From Skeletonema tropicum (taxonomy: Eukaryota > Bacillariophyta > Thalassiosirophyceae > Thalassiosirales > Thalassiosiraceae): 64,000 nt of DNA. The position numbers and the translations under genes are program-made. The number at the start of each line of letters is the position of its first letter. Position 1 is the stretch's first letter. Positions 1 through 10,760 of this stretch are shown one piece after another. The stretch is taken from NCBI GenBank assembly GCA_037178625.1, contig CM074132.1, positions 2,852,001-2,916,000 of the forward strand, read 5' to 3'. Below the pieces are notes generated by a model that made no database searches, was not told the DNA's origin, and worked only from the letters and a program-made list of their open reading frames with translations.

Positions 1-1
1 A

Positions 2-550
2 ATGCAAGAGAGGATGGAATCTCAGCTACAGGAACGTTTGGAGGAGCAGGAAGAACGAGTGGAGGAGATGGTACAACAACGTCTTGGGGAGGAAAGGACA
101 CAATACCAAGAAGAATTGAATCGAAAGTTCAAGACGGAGGTTGACGATGCAGTCTCTGATGAAATAGAATCAGTTCTTGACGTTGCTGTCAATGAAGCGG
201 TGCAAAGGGAGCGTCAAAAGGCACGCGAGGAGATGGTTCGAGTAAGACAGGGAATACAAAAGGTGTTGGAAAGGGAGAGAAAATTAATGAGAGAGCAAGT
301 TCGTAGGGCAACGGGGCAAGTTAGGGAATGGGTGGTGAAGCAACAGCAGGATCAGCTGTTGCAACAGGCTGGGCAACTGCAAGAGGAGGCCCAAAAGTTG
401 CAGGGGTTGGCGAGGTCAAGAGCAGGGGGGAGGGGAGGAAGGGATAATGCTAGTAGCAGCGGTGTGGGTTCATCTCGTCGAGGAAGTCGACCAACTTCTA
501 GAGACGACTATGTTGATAGGTATGAAGATACCGATGGCGAAAATTATTGA
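2..550 (+). CDS. C-terminal part of a coiled-coil protein (partial at window edge)
   Basis: The reading frame is open from the first bases of the window to a TGA at 548-550, so the true start almost certainly lies upstream. The visible 182 residues are very rich in Glu, Gln, Arg and Lys with heptad-like hydrophobic spacing over about residues 1-140, which predicts a long coiled coil. The tail after residue 140 is Gly/Ser/Arg-rich (RAGGRGGRD-like) and then acidic, and is probably disordered. No enzymatic domain is visible. It could be a cytoskeletal or scaffold protein; I do not recognise the family. Coding status is likely because of the sustained coiled-coil pattern. Confidence 0.6.
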   Translation: MQERMESQLQERLEEQEERVEEMVQQRLGEERTQYQEELNRKFKTEVDDAVSDEIESVLDVAVNEAVQRERQKAREEMVRVRQGIQKVLERERKLMREQVRRATGQVREWVVKQQQDQLLQQAGQLQEEAQKLQGLARSRAGGRGGRDNASSSGVGSSRRGSRPTSRDDYVDRYEDTDGENY

Positions 551-818
551 GAAGATTTGATTCAGAGCCAAGAAAGCCAGGCTAAGGTCATCAGCTAAGT
601 ACACTAATCGTTGGAGTCAATTTTGCGCAAGTAATTAAAACAGTGGGGAGACAAAGAGAAGTGCAATTAAATTCTATTTTACTTAAGTTCACACTGCATA
701 AAAGTTGGTTGGTATCATTCCTACACTCTGGCGAGCATAATATCAACACAGTTGAACGTTGAGTACGAAGTTGTACCAAGAGAAAGCAAGCATAATTTTT
801 ATAGAATTATCGTGGCTG

Positions 819-1034
819 CTAGGCGTATCGGGATAGTGGGCGCTTTTCATACCCTCTTGTGGGTATTGCCCACGTGGGGCCCACAACTGCAAAAAATCAG
901 GTGAAAACGAGCTAAAATGCGGGCAAAATCCCCGAATATCGAAACAAAATCACCCAAAATCTCTCGTCAAGCCTCCTGTCAAACCAGTCCCTTTTGTGGG
1001 CACGCCCGCGTGCCCAATATCCCGATACGCCTAG
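819..1034. mobile_element. MITE-like element with 23-bp terminal inverted repeats
   Basis: Positions 819-841 (starting CTAGGCGTATCGGGATA) and 1012-1034 (ending TATCCCGATACGCCTAG) are inverted repeats matching at 22 of 23 positions, bounding about 216 bp without an open frame. The interior carries further GC-rich inverted segments (GTGGGCACGCCC-like). This is the structure of a non-autonomous DNA transposon. I could not define a clear target-site duplication. Confidence 0.6.
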
Positions 1035-2719
1035 CTAGCTGCCTATCTACTCATAGAATGACTCGTTAGCCCCCAAGTCAAATAAATATTTATGCGCTAC
1101 AGTGATTCAACAGAGGTTGCCCGCGGGAGAGTCCGCTCGTAGGGGCGGGCAATTATCGTGGGCGGGCAATTATTGTAACGGAACAGTCAACCGCACACGG
1201 GGTTACGTTTGGCCTTCCCGCGTAATTTTGAGATGGAACGAGAAACGCAAAAAATCCATCATCCACCACACCTTTTACACCGTCACCATGATGTCCTCCA
1301 CTCCTGTGGCCACAGTTAAGCGTGCATATTGAATACGCCTAGAATACTCGGCTTGACCAGTCGCATAAATCATCTTATACGCGCCCAAGCCAGGAAAACT
1401 CAGTCGATCCACCTTAAATGAATAAAATAACGTCGCCATCGACGGCATAAAATTTACCACTTTCACCTCCATTCACCCCTCCTATGGACGTTTCGGCAAT
1501 GATATGTTACAAAAGAGAGGATATCCTTTCACCACATCAATGTTATATATACATTGGGCGTCTATTTATCCTTGGGTAGTCCAAACCCATTATCTAATCG
1601 ATAATCAACCACATTTCACAAGTTAGACAGAATCTATTATTTGCTCCTTAAACGCAATGCTGAAATCAACATCGTGAAGGACCGATAACATCAAATGAGT
1701 GGTAATTTATATACCAATTGATCGTATGCGTATATTCGAATACTTCGACAAGTGGATGATGCTTTATAGTGATTATAACACATGGGAGACAGTGTTATGT
1801 ATGTTGGTTTTGATGTAGGCTAAATATGCAATGAGTTTTACTGAACAAACAAGTATTTCCTCAGAACTCATTGTTATTATCGCTCCCAAGGATGTTTACT
1901 ATCATAATAATAATAAGCTGATGCTTGTTTGATCGATATGCATCCCGTTTCCATTAGCTTTCGGTTAGTTGTTGCGTTCGACAGAGACGAAAAACATGTA
2001 CATTTTTTGTATCATCAAAATGATGTCATAAGAGCTTCCATTCCACTCCAAGGGTCAATTAATCGTCTATCACCATATTAGAGTCGATGGAGAGTGTTGG
2101 TTGCCTTCATTGGTGTTATTGTCACTCCTTATTGCAGTAGGGCCAAAGATAAAAATGAACCATTGATGGACATCGAGTTACGACGTTGAGGATGGTGTTA
2201 CCGGCCGAAACATCGGTACACTAAGACACCCACGCCTCCCTATGGATATATACACTCGATTGGTGGGCTGCAAGGATCATGCTTTATGTCTCCATGGGTT
2301 ATGCACCGGCATGACTCTCCCTCCGACATGAACGGCAATGTTTCATTAGGAAACTTCGCGCACGAAACTTTTTATTGAAGGAATACATCGTAACCAATGC
2401 TCCGCGTTTTCTGCGCAGGGGTCGGGTGGTATATGATGAAGCTACTGTAAAAAAACGCGGAGGGTTTGCCATGTACTGGTGTAATGGTAGGAGATGTTCT
2501 CCGCTGTATAGTGTCTATGGTTGAGGATTTTTTTGAAGTTTGTGCCATTGTGTGTGATTTTTGCGTGGGGTGACGGAACTTTTCGAAGTCAGGTAGGTGT
2601 CTCAATATTTTTCTAATTTAGTCGAGATTAAGTGGCGTAACCCCGTGCGCAGCGTCCGGGATTCTTTTGTCCGGATTCGAGGCGGGCAAATTTCATGGAT
2701 GGGAAATGGGAAAGTACAA
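1035..2719. other. Intergenic stretch without a convincing gene
   Basis: No open frame here looks like a protein. The only structure I see is a short direct repeat of GGCGGGCAATTAT at about 1144-1156 and 1161-1173. The rest is AT-rich unique sequence. Confidence 0.5.
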
Positions 2720-3303
2720 TACAGTGGAATACAATACTTAGGTCGAACTGTCCCCCCCAACTTTGCCTGTCCCCCCCCTCAAAATCTCAGCCTGGAGTGC
2801 TGAAGTTTTGTCCCCCCCCTCACCCCGGGCTCACCCCTCTCTGGCCCAGTAGGGGTCTTCGTAGGTAATACATAATAGGAATATTGTACCTATCTTATCG
2901 AGAACTTATTTCTCTTCCCTATGGAAAGTAGCAGTACAGGGAGCTCCATGTTGCAAACAGCATTGCCTACACATTTTGTTTGCACATATATTGTTCCCTG
3001 CACGATGGTTGAAATAAAAATTTTTATTGCCTCCGCTCTACCGGTGATGGGAGAGAGCAGTAGTTCTACCAAATTCATCTATGTAATTCATTATGCACAA
3101 GATGCAGCTACAGCACGCACATGACATGTACACATTGATTGCGATGCTGTTCCGCTCACGCACGAGGTAAGTAGGTGGCTGTCGATCTGCTGTCGATGTG
3201 GAATTAATGATGGGTTGTCGATTTTGGACTGTCCCCCCCTGGATCTCAGGCTAGCCAAAATTTTTGTCCCCCCGGGGGGGACAGTTCGACCTATTCCACT
3301 GTA
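2720..3303. mobile_element. Non-autonomous inverted-repeat transposon with subterminal C-tracts (copy A)
   Basis: The ends read TA-CAGTGGAATA (2720-2731) and TATTCCACTG-TA (3292-3303), inverted to each other. The inverted match continues inward through GGTCGAACTGTCCCCCC on both sides, with a 9-bp insertion in the left arm at 2732-2740. Flanking TA suggests Tc1/mariner-type TA target use. Inside each end are several runs of 6-8 C preceded by TGT, and the right end carries AGCCAAAATTTTTGTCCCCCC. No transposase is encoded in the about 580 bp. The element at 23526-24081 has the same architecture with a different TIR. Confidence 0.65.
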
Positions 3304-3560
3304 GTCTAGAGGCGGCCGGGCAACTTCTGTGGACCCACTGTACATACGTGGAACCTCCGACGGCTGACGCTCAATCAAAAATAAAAAAACGCGATCTGCT
3401 GTGTCGACACCACTTCAACCAAAAGCACATCCCCGCTCACTGCAACAACTGTTACATCGAATCGATTCAACTGCGGCGTTGACAAATCTATCGTGTCGTT
3501 GGATATCACTGAGATCGTTAGCAATTGTCGAAATATAAAGCATTATCGTCATCTAAGACA

Positions 3561-5267
3561 ATGATGAAGTCTACGCTGCTGATTGGTGGCCTATGTATAT
3601 CAAATACACATGCATTTGCTCCGCCGACATCCATAATATCCACTCCTACTGCCACAACTACAACTTCATCGTGCCTCCATGCCTCATCTGAAGCACAGTA
3701 TGACTGCCTAGTAATAGGTGGTGGAATCTCTGGATCTACATTGGCACACAATCTTAACAATGCCAATTTAAACATTCTCCTTGCGGAACAACGTGATTAT
3801 CTCGGCGGCAATGTCCAATCTATAGTCCACACAGACGAGGATGGTAGGGAATTCATCTTTGAAAAGGGACCTAATAGTTATGCGACACAACCCTCTATTG
3901 TTCGCATTTCACATGAGTTGGGTATTGATGATCAGCTTGTATTTGCGAATGAGTCATTGCCCCCGTGGGTGAATCATAACGGGAAACTCCATCCATTGCC
4001 CAAAGGACAGGGAGGTAAGGGACCCAAGGGGCAGATCGAATTAGTCTTTGGACCAAATGGTGTATTGAAATTCGGATTAGCAGGAGATTTGCTCTCTTGG
4101 CCTGGAAAGATTCGTGCTGGTATTGGTGCTCTCTTGGGTCACATGCCACCCCCCGAAAACAAAGAGGAGACGATTAAAGATTGGGTGACACGTATCCTGG
4201 GTGAAGAAGTTTTCTATCGAATCATTGATCCATTCGTAAGCGGCGTGTATGCTGGAGATCCGACAACATTGAGCATGAAGGCGGCATTGCCCAAGATATC
4301 ACGCATTGAGGATTATTCTTATGGGATTGAATGGAATAAGTTTGGAGCCATCTTTTATGGTGGACTTGCTCGTCAGGTGGAACTTACGAAAGAGAGGAAG
4401 GCAGATCCTCCCAAACCGGAGTGGGTAGACTTTGAGTATGGCAATCCTGGCAGCTATAAGAGGGGATTGAGCACCTTGCCGAATGCGATCCATGAGAAGC
4501 TTGGAAGTGATGTTGTCAAGTTGGAATGGACTTTGACAAAGGTTGAGAAGGAGGGCGACACTTATGTCGTAACTTTTGATACTCCCAATGGACAGAAAAC
4601 TGTTACCTCCAAAGCTATTGTAAGCACAATCCCTACTCATGCTATGGGATCTTCTCTGGAGCCTGTATTACCTGGATCGACGGACTTGTTCACCAAGGAA
4701 CGGCAAATTATTAACAGAAAGGGTGTGTACTACCCTCCTGTGGCGGCTGTTACATTGGCCTATCCTAAGAAGTCATTCAAAGATATCGAGCTTACTAATG
4801 ACTTTGGTAACTTACAAAACCTGCCAGGATTTGGATTACTCAATCCACGAACGGAAGGTGTGCGTACATTGGGTACTCTCTGGAGCTCGAGTCTATTCCC
4901 CGGGCGTTGCCCCGACGACTACCATATTCTACTAAATTACATCGGTGGATCACGTGATCCTGAGATTGGATCTATGCCAGAGGAAGATGTGATCACGGCA
5001 GTGGATAAGGATTTGCGTAAGGTGCTGTTGCAGGCTAATGCTCCTGAACCGAAGGTACTTGGGATCAAGGTATGGCCTACTGCCATCCCTCAATATGAAC
5101 TTGGTCATTTAGAGTTGATGGAGGAGTTGGAGAACATGGAAAGCAAAGTAGAAGGAGGTGGCATCTGGATTTGTGGCAACTACAGAAGTGGTGTGGCATT
5201 CCCTGATTGTGTTACTTTTGGGTATGAGCATGCTAAGGTAGTGAAGAAGTATTTGGACAAAAACTAG
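3561..5267 (+). CDS. Protoporphyrinogen IX oxidase, plastid
   Basis: This 568-residue flavoprotein oxidises protoporphyrinogen IX to protoporphyrin IX, the last step shared by haem and chlorophyll synthesis. I chose the ATG at 3561; the frame is open a little upstream but has no earlier ATG. Residues 1-20 form a signal peptide ending in N-T-H-A-F-A-P, the diatom ASAFAP plastid-import site, followed by a Ser/Thr-rich transit region. The FAD Rossmann motif GGGISG is at 53-58, and the conserved C-terminal segment GIWICGNYRSGVAF followed by GYEHA is near 545-565. Length fits plant-type PPOX. The gene appears intronless. About 375 bp of its 3' end reappears inverted at 9050-9447. No competing function fits as well. 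Confidence 0.93.
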   Translation: MMKSTLLIGGLCISNTHAFAPPTSIISTPTATTTTSSCLHASSEAQYDCLVIGGGISGSTLAHNLNNANLNILLAEQRDYLGGNVQSIVHTDEDGREFIFEKGPNSYATQPSIVRISHELGIDDQLVFANESLPPWVNHNGKLHPLPKGQGGKGPKGQIELVFGPNGVLKFGLAGDLLSWPGKIRAGIGALLGHMPPPENKEETIKDWVTRILGEEVFYRIIDPFVSGVYAGDPTTLSMKAALPKISRIEDYSYGIEWNKFGAIFYGGLARQVELTKERKADPPKPEWVDFEYGNPGSYKRGLSTLPNAIHEKLGSDVVKLEWTLTKVEKEGDTYVVTFDTPNGQKTVTSKAIVSTIPTHAMGSSLEPVLPGSTDLFTKERQIINRKGVYYPPVAAVTLAYPKKSFKDIELTNDFGNLQNLPGFGLLNPRTEGVRTLGTLWSSSLFPGRCPDDYHILLNYIGGSRDPEIGSMPEEDVITAVDKDLRKVLLQANAPEPKVLGIKVWPTAIPQYELGHLELMEELENMESKVEGGGIWICGNYRSGVAFPDCVTFGYEHAKVVKKYLDKN

Positions 5268-5457
5268 ATAAGGTGATAATGATAAATGATCATTTTAGTA
5301 CATTGATATTTATGGTGTTCTCCTGTGGTGATTACAGTATTGTAACACTAAAAACTTGTGTACATCTATCATCAATAGGTCATATTACTTATGTAGGCTT
5401 CGAAACTCAAAATTGCCTCTGTACATGATCATGATCGGTGTCGGTGCCTTATTGTAC

Positions 5458-6000
5458 TTACTGCCTTTGCCTTCTCGTCGTGTTGTACATGAGCTGCAAG
5501 ATGGGATCAACATCAACAACACAGTCCTCGTGCTCCTGCTCCTGCTCTACAGAATAACCTGGGTCATCATCCAAGAGGCTTTCCAGTAGCAAGTCAGGGT
5601 GGCACTCGTACGAGATGCGAGTTTTTCTTTCAACCATTGTGGCCGTGGCGGTTGAATTCGAATCAATTGACGACTTGCTGCCACTGCCATCCTGGAGAGG
5701 CATTTGAACCTGAACCTGAAACTCTTCAGTATCGTTACTAACTACCTTGGCCTTGGCCCTGATGGCATCTCGCACGACAGTAGGGATGGAGTAGTACAGA
5801 AAACGGTCGTTTTTCTTGAGGTTCTTGAGGTCTTGCTCGTCAAGATTGTTGGTATCAATGACCTTCCTTGCCCTGTCCCTGTCGCCTGGGGCTGTGGGCT
5901 GAGTCACTGTTCGAAGAGGCGGAAAGAAGGCTTGAGCTTGAGAATCTACAGTCGAATTGTTCTTACGACTGTCGTCGTCACTGGAGTGTTTGCGGCACAT
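5458..6000 (-). CDS. Diatom-expanded repeat-family protein, copy 1 (exon 1 intact, 3' exon apparently lost)
   Basis: The 180-residue frame starts MCRKHSSDDDS and ends TTRRQRQ. It contains SIPTVVRDAI and a conserved ERKTRISYECHPDLLLE segment, which I associate with a lineage-expanded diatom family of unknown function; that association is from memory and uncertain. The frame runs into GTAAGTAC, a good splice donor, so its TAA is probably intronic. Copy 4 retains a plausible second exon that is missing here, where sequence diverges near 5415. The copy lies tail-to-tail with PPOX. Its upstream region to about 6260 is also duplicated at 8480. It may be expressed as a truncated protein or be a pseudogene. 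Confidence 0.5.
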   Translation of the reverse strand: MCRKHSSDDDSRKNNSTVDSQAQAFFPPLRTVTQPTAPGDRDRARKVIDTNNLDEQDLKNLKKNDRFLYYSIPTVVRDAIRAKAKVVSNDTEEFQVQVQMPLQDGSGSKSSIDSNSTATATMVERKTRISYECHPDLLLESLLDDDPGYSVEQEQEHEDCVVDVDPILQLMYNTTRRQRQ

Positions 6001-6648
6001 GTTGATGATCTTCTTATCAGTGGCAGTGGTCGATATCTGTTAGTACTTGTGATGATATTGGAAAAGAAGAGAAGAAGTGTGCTGAAGGAATCAATGGATT
6101 GATCCGCCCAAACGATAAATGCATCGAATGCCCTGACCTGAATATTTACTACTCATACGTCGCTGATTTGCCAACCAAGCTCAGTCACAATGTACTCTTG
6201 ATCTTCATGCTGCAGACATGATTTTGTCCTTAGCGTCCGCGAATAAACATAAACGTGTCTCCATGAGGACCAATCATAGCAAATAGGAGTAGCGTTAAGT
6301 TTAAGTAAGTCGCGTCTGCTAGTTGTTGTGAGTTGTGAAACTTCAACATAGCACAATTAATTGGCGACAGCCGATACTTTTTTGTCCGGCATGCAGGGAA
6401 ACAATTGACAGAACAAGTTGTTGTGAGTTGTGAAACTTCAACTTAGCAAAACGTTAATACATATTCCGATGATCGGATCGGCTTCGACGCTAGTTATTCA
6501 AATTACGAGTTCATCTCTTGACGGGATGTTTTGTAACTGTCTTCCGACTGAACGAGACTTGAGACTTCAACATTGCTCTACTGTAGTAGGCGGAATTTGC
6601 GCTTAGGGAGGGAACATCATTGGTAATAATTTTGCCACAGTTCCACTT
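6001..6648. other. Duplicated upstream region of copy 1 with short dispersed repeats
   Basis: 6001-6260 matches the inverted sequence at about 8480-8640. GTTGTGAGTTGTGAAACTTC occurs twice (near 6325 and 6422) and once inverted near 9545-9560, next to related text (TTTTTTGTCCGGCA and GACAGAACAAG) near 6380 and 9570. These are pieces of the same rearranged block. No gene is seen. Confidence 0.5.
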
Positions 6649-6771
6649 CCACTTCTTCTTTTCCAATATCATCACAAGTACTAACAGATATCGACCACTG
6701 CCACTGATAAGAAGATCATCAACATGTGCCGCAAACACTCCAGTGACGACGACAGTCGTAAGAACAATTCG
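6649..6771 (+). pseudogene. Repeat-family fragment, copy 2
   Basis: About 120 bp match the 5' leader and first 16 codons of the family seen at 5458-6000 (MCRKHSSDDDSRKNNS). Homology stops abruptly at 6771, where unrelated sequence begins. The hybrid open frame continues to 6939 but its downstream part has no similarity to the family, so I treat it as a broken fragment. Confidence 0.6.
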
Positions 6772-8477
6772 AGCCCTCGCGCAATGGCCAAAAATTCCAA
6801 AAAGTTGTATAACTACGCCCTACCGTGCTCTGAAGAACCATTGCCATTGCTTCCACATACTGCATATGCTGGGCCTTTTTTCATACAAGAGGATCCTGAC
6901 AATCAACAGCAACAGCAACAGCAACATCAACAGGGATAGGATTTTACGTCATCCGCCGCTACTGCGTGCAGTCAATCAGCCTCACATCTTCCTCAAGACA
7001 CTTCCTTTGGGGATTATCCCGCCTTAGTGCCTTGCTAGATCGTAAAAGAAAATACCACAACTTCAAGTATAACCCTTTCCTTCCGAGGTACTCCTTTGGT
7101 ACTCCTTTTGGCTTTCGACCATAACTTTGTCAATAATAGGCCGATTCTTACGGTTCAAAGACCAGCAACTTTCCATTTAGGTAGTTTAGAACGAGTCTGC
7201 AAAGTGCCGCGACGTTATTCCAACCATTCGCCGCATGGTAATGGTTACAAAATCGTAGTCAGAGGGGTCGACCCTCTCCTCTTTTTTGGCATTTTTTTTT
7301 TGCAAAAACATCACGCATCACACACTAACAAAAAACATCTCCTCCATGATGATCTGGCGACAAACCATGGTATTGTTGGACCAGCAACGACAAGATCAAC
7401 ATAAACAACATATTGCCTAACCCAGATTTTTATGCTGATTTCGATTATGTAAGCGGCGGCATCCGATTCGACGTCGTTTTGATCGTATGCGGCTCTTTCC
7501 GTCGTGGGCATAAAATCCGCACATGCCGAGCAACAATATAATATACTCATATTAAACTTCTTTCGGTAACTTAATAGCCTTGGTACATTACAAACTCCTT
7601 CTATATATTATGATGATCGATTATTGTTCTCGTTTTTATTCACTACATGCCAAATACACGTATTAATGGAGTAGTAGGTCAAATCATCCGCTGCTGACAG
7701 GATGGCACCCGGTTGGAAAGATGTTGTTGGTAGTCATGTTGTAACCTAAAACCACTGTCAAACGCTCACAATAGACGGCCAATGGTGTTGTGTGGCGAGA
7801 GGGCTCCCGTCCCATGGATCAAATGGGCGCATACCACTTCATGTAATGGTGTGGGTGACTGATGTAGGGCATCTCATTTCCCCCAAAATGTGCTATATTA
7901 CAATGAGTCCAACAATGTTGTAGCCGCAATAAATTAGAGCAATCCAGTGCAACAGCGTTGATTGTCATATCATAGTCAAGGTCTCAATGAGTTTTGGCAC
8001 CTCTACATCTTGTATTCTGTCAGATATATGCATTCTTCTTCTTGATGTATTTTGTGGAAATTATCCATTTTCACATGCTGTATTCACCATGCCACTGCAT
8101 GCGTCATAAGGCGCCCAGTCACACTGTTTAGTAGATGGATGGCCGCTCAATAGTATACAGTAGGCGTCTGCAAACCATTAGGGTGGCAGAGTAGGTCCAA
8201 CTATTCATCTGAAGACCATGATGGAAGTGCATCATCACACCGATGTCGAAGCGCAATATTTCGACACCTCTACTATGGTGTGATAAAAAGTAGCAATGGC
8301 GTGGGTCGATGACCACCTGAGGGCACCACTTCACAGAAAGGCTATTGGAGGGTGAGTTGCTGCAGTGGGTCTCTCTAGATTTATGTGTAGGCAGTGTTGT
8401 TGATGTCGGCAAGTATGGGGTCGAGGTGCGCCATGGTCATCGCTGATGTTTTTTGCACTATCCCTCTCGGAAGGAAA
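6772..8477. other. Gene-poor intergenic region
   Basis: No convincing coding sequence, RNA gene or transposon end was found in these 1.7 kb. Short open frames on both strands lack protein-like composition. There is a poly-T run near 7292 and a short CAG/CAA run at 6903-6935. Confidence 0.45.
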
Positions 8478-8482
8478 GGGTT

Positions 8483-9049
8483 AATGTTTATTCGCGGAAA
8501 GGGTTCCCAGTTCCCAGCCCGCACGCAAGGACAAAAACATTTCTGCAGCATGAAGATCAAGAGTACATTTGGACTGAACTTGGTTGGCAAATCAGCGACG
8601 TATGAGTAGTAAATATTCAGGTCAGAAGGAATGGCAATCGATGCATTTATCGTTTGGGCGGATCAATCCGTTGATTCCTTCAGCACACTTCTTCTCTTCT
8701 TTTCCAATATCATCACAAGTACTAACAGATATCGACCACTGCCACTGATAAGAAGATCATCAACATGTGCCGCAAACACTCCAGTGACGACGACAGTTGT
8801 AAGAACAATTCGACTGTAGATTCTCCAGCTCAAGCCTTCTTTCCGCCTCTTCGAACAGTGACTCAGCCCACAGCCCCAGGCGACAGGGACAGGGCAAGGA
8901 AGGTCATTGATACCAACAATCTTGACGAGCAAGACCTCAAGAACCTCAAGAAAAACGACCGTTTTCTGTACTACTCCATCCCTACTGTCGTGCGAGATGC
9001 CATCAGGGCCAAGGCCAAGGTAGTTAGTAACGATACCGAAGAGTTTCAG
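8483..9049 (+). pseudogene. Repeat-family gene, copy 3, truncated and joined to inverted PPOX
   Basis: The ATG at 8765 opens the same protein as copy 1 (MCRKHSSDDDS) and stays in frame for about 95 residues, to the segment VVSNDTEEFQ. At 9049/9050 homology ends and the sequence passes directly into the 3' end of PPOX in antisense orientation, so the remaining open frame to 9226 is chimeric. About 280 bp of promoter and leader (from about 8483) are shared with copy 1. The whole segment reads as the inverse of the PPOX/copy 1 locus with about 430 bp deleted between them. Confidence 0.65.
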
Positions 9050-9447
9050 TTATCATCATCACCTTATCTAGTTTTTGTCCAAATACTCCGTCACAACCTT
9101 GGCATGCTCATACCCAAAAGTAACACAATCAGGGAATGCCACACCACTTCTGTAGTTGCCACAAATCCAGATGCCACCTCCCTCTACTTTGCTTTCCATG
9201 CTCTCCAACTCCTCCGTCAACTCTAAATGACTAGTTCGTATTGAGGGATGGCAGTAGGCCATACCTTGATCCCAAGTACCTTCGGTTCAGGAGCATTAGC
9301 CTGCAACAGCACCTTACGCATATCCTTATCCACTGCCGTGATCACATCTTCCTCTGGCATAGATCCAATCTCAGGATCACGTGATCCACCGATGTAATTT
9401 AGTAGAATATGGTAGTCGTCGGGGCAACGCCCGGGGAATATAGACTC
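9050..9447 (-). pseudogene. Inverted fragment of the plastid PPOX gene (3' end)
   Basis: On the minus strand this repeats the last about 125 codons of PPOX plus roughly 15 bp of its 3' UTR, with a few substitutions (for example M for L and S for N). Loss of one G near 9231 (GGTCAT to GTCAT) shifts the frame, splitting it into two partial frames at 9068-9262 and 9223-9447. It lacks the FAD-binding region and cannot encode the enzyme. It lies immediately 3' of, and opposite to, repeat-family copy 3. Confidence 0.85.
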
Positions 9448-9697
9448 ATACCCAATGTACGCACACCGTCGCTTCGCGTAACAAAGAGTTAACTCGCAGT
9501 CGATCATGCATCGGGCGGGAATAAGGCTGTCGCCATGTGTGCTATGTTGAAGTTTCACAACTGACAGAACAAGGTTTCCCTGCCGGACAAAAAAGAATCA
9601 TGTTTGCAGTTGCGAACCCGTGACAGCTCAAATAGAGAAGGCTGAATAATTTGCGCTTTTGGATGCGAAGGGAACGTCATACTTATTTACTCGACTA

Positions 9698-10760
9698 CCG
9701 TCTATACCTTAAAAAGTGTCCGTAGGACAGGACCACACTATTGCAGCCCGGACACTGTCACTCCCCCTGCAAGGATGCCCGGACACATTCTAGAATCCGG
9801 ACACTTTCAAGGGTTTCTTAGAGCGCAACATGTAACAACAAATACTTAAAATTATTCTACTCCATCTCTCCATCGCTATTGTCCCCATCCTCATCAATGA
9901 TGCCAAATGCTGCTTCAATCGCGACAAAGTCATCTTCATTCCCATTTTCCTCGTCTAAAAGATGGTCCAGCCCCTCCTGGCCACAATACTGCTTCACCAT
10001 TTTATGTACCTCATCTTCGGTCCAAAGCACAACCTGCCCTTTATCCGAAAAGGAAAGCTCCTCTTCCGGAGTGTATCCACATGCAGTCCATGACTTTCTA
10101 ACCATTTCTTCAGGAATCTTATCCCAGGCCTGAACAACCCATGTTGCCAATTGCTGTCGTGATGGAGCTTCAGGCGTCCCTTTTTCTGTGACGGGAGCAA
10201 TGAGGCTGTATGCATCGTACAAGTCACGGAAGTAACCTTTGAAGACCTTGTTGATCACCTTGTCAAGAGGCTGTCCACATGGGGTTAGTCCTCCTGGTAA
10301 GATATCCACAGAAAGACAAGGAAGTGATAGGCAAAAGTCTTTCACCTCAGCTGTAGAATATGACTTGAAGTCATCCCACAGCACACCAATCTTGTTTTCG
10401 CATTCTCCTGTCTCTTTGTCATATCCACCAGCGGGCAAGATAATCTTCTTCAGGTAGAGCTTGGTAAGAGCATGGTTTGAGCAAGCTTTCGGCGCTACTG
10501 TAATGTACGCTTTGTCGCGAGGAGGGTAATGGTTGCCATGGCGATCAGGTTTGCGTTCATAAATTTCTCGAGCTTATTTTAACACAACATGGTGTGGTGG
10601 CCCGCCGTGCTGGGTTGTGCGTGCTGGCTTCGCACAAAGCATTTGAAAGTGTCCGAATCTGGTCGGACACTTCCTCGAAAAAGGCTGCGGACACCTACAA
10701 GTCACCTGAAAAACAGTCCGGACAACAGAAAAATCCGGACACTTTTTAAGGTATAGACGG
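9698..10760. mobile_element. pogo/Tigger-like DNA transposon, internally deleted, with TA target duplication
   Basis: A perfect 25-bp terminal inverted repeat (9698-9722, beginning CCGTCTATACCTTAAAAAG, and 10736-10760) is flanked on both sides by TA (9696-9697 and 10761-10762), the target duplication of Tc1/mariner/pogo elements. The motif CCGGACACT or close variants recurs four to five times inside each end, as expected for transposase binding sites. The interior holds the 3' part of a DDE_1 transposase on the minus strand. At about 1.06 kb it is too short for an autonomous element. Confidence 0.85.
9857..10573 (-). pseudogene. C-terminal remnant of a pogo/Jerky-type DDE transposase
   Basis: The frame is open from a TAA at 10574-10576 to the stop at 9857, about 238 residues, without a proper ATG start. 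It contains GVLWDDFKSYS, which resembles the second catalytic Asp region of DDE_1 transposases, then LPGGLTPCGQPLDKVINKVFK, which matches the family signature (LPPNTTSLIQPLDQGVI-like), followed by the usual helical tail and an acidic C-terminus. The N-terminal helix-turn-helix DNA-binding domain and the first catalytic Asp are missing. The element could only move if another copy supplied the enzyme. Confidence 0.75.

Noticed and set aside
3091..3378. 95-codon minus-strand frame across the right end of the copy A transposon
   Set aside because: It runs through the transposon's terminal repeat and C-tracts and does not resemble a transposase or any protein.
6724..6939. 71-codon frame starting like the repeat family
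   Set aside because: Only the first 16 codons match the family; the rest is read-through into unrelated DNA, so it is listed as a fragment.
8128..8590. Overlapping minus-strand frames of 69-94 codons
   Set aside because: No domain, biased composition and position next to rearranged sequence suggest chance frames.
9879..10133. Plus-strand frames inside the pogo element
   Set aside because: They are antisense shadows of the transposase remnant.
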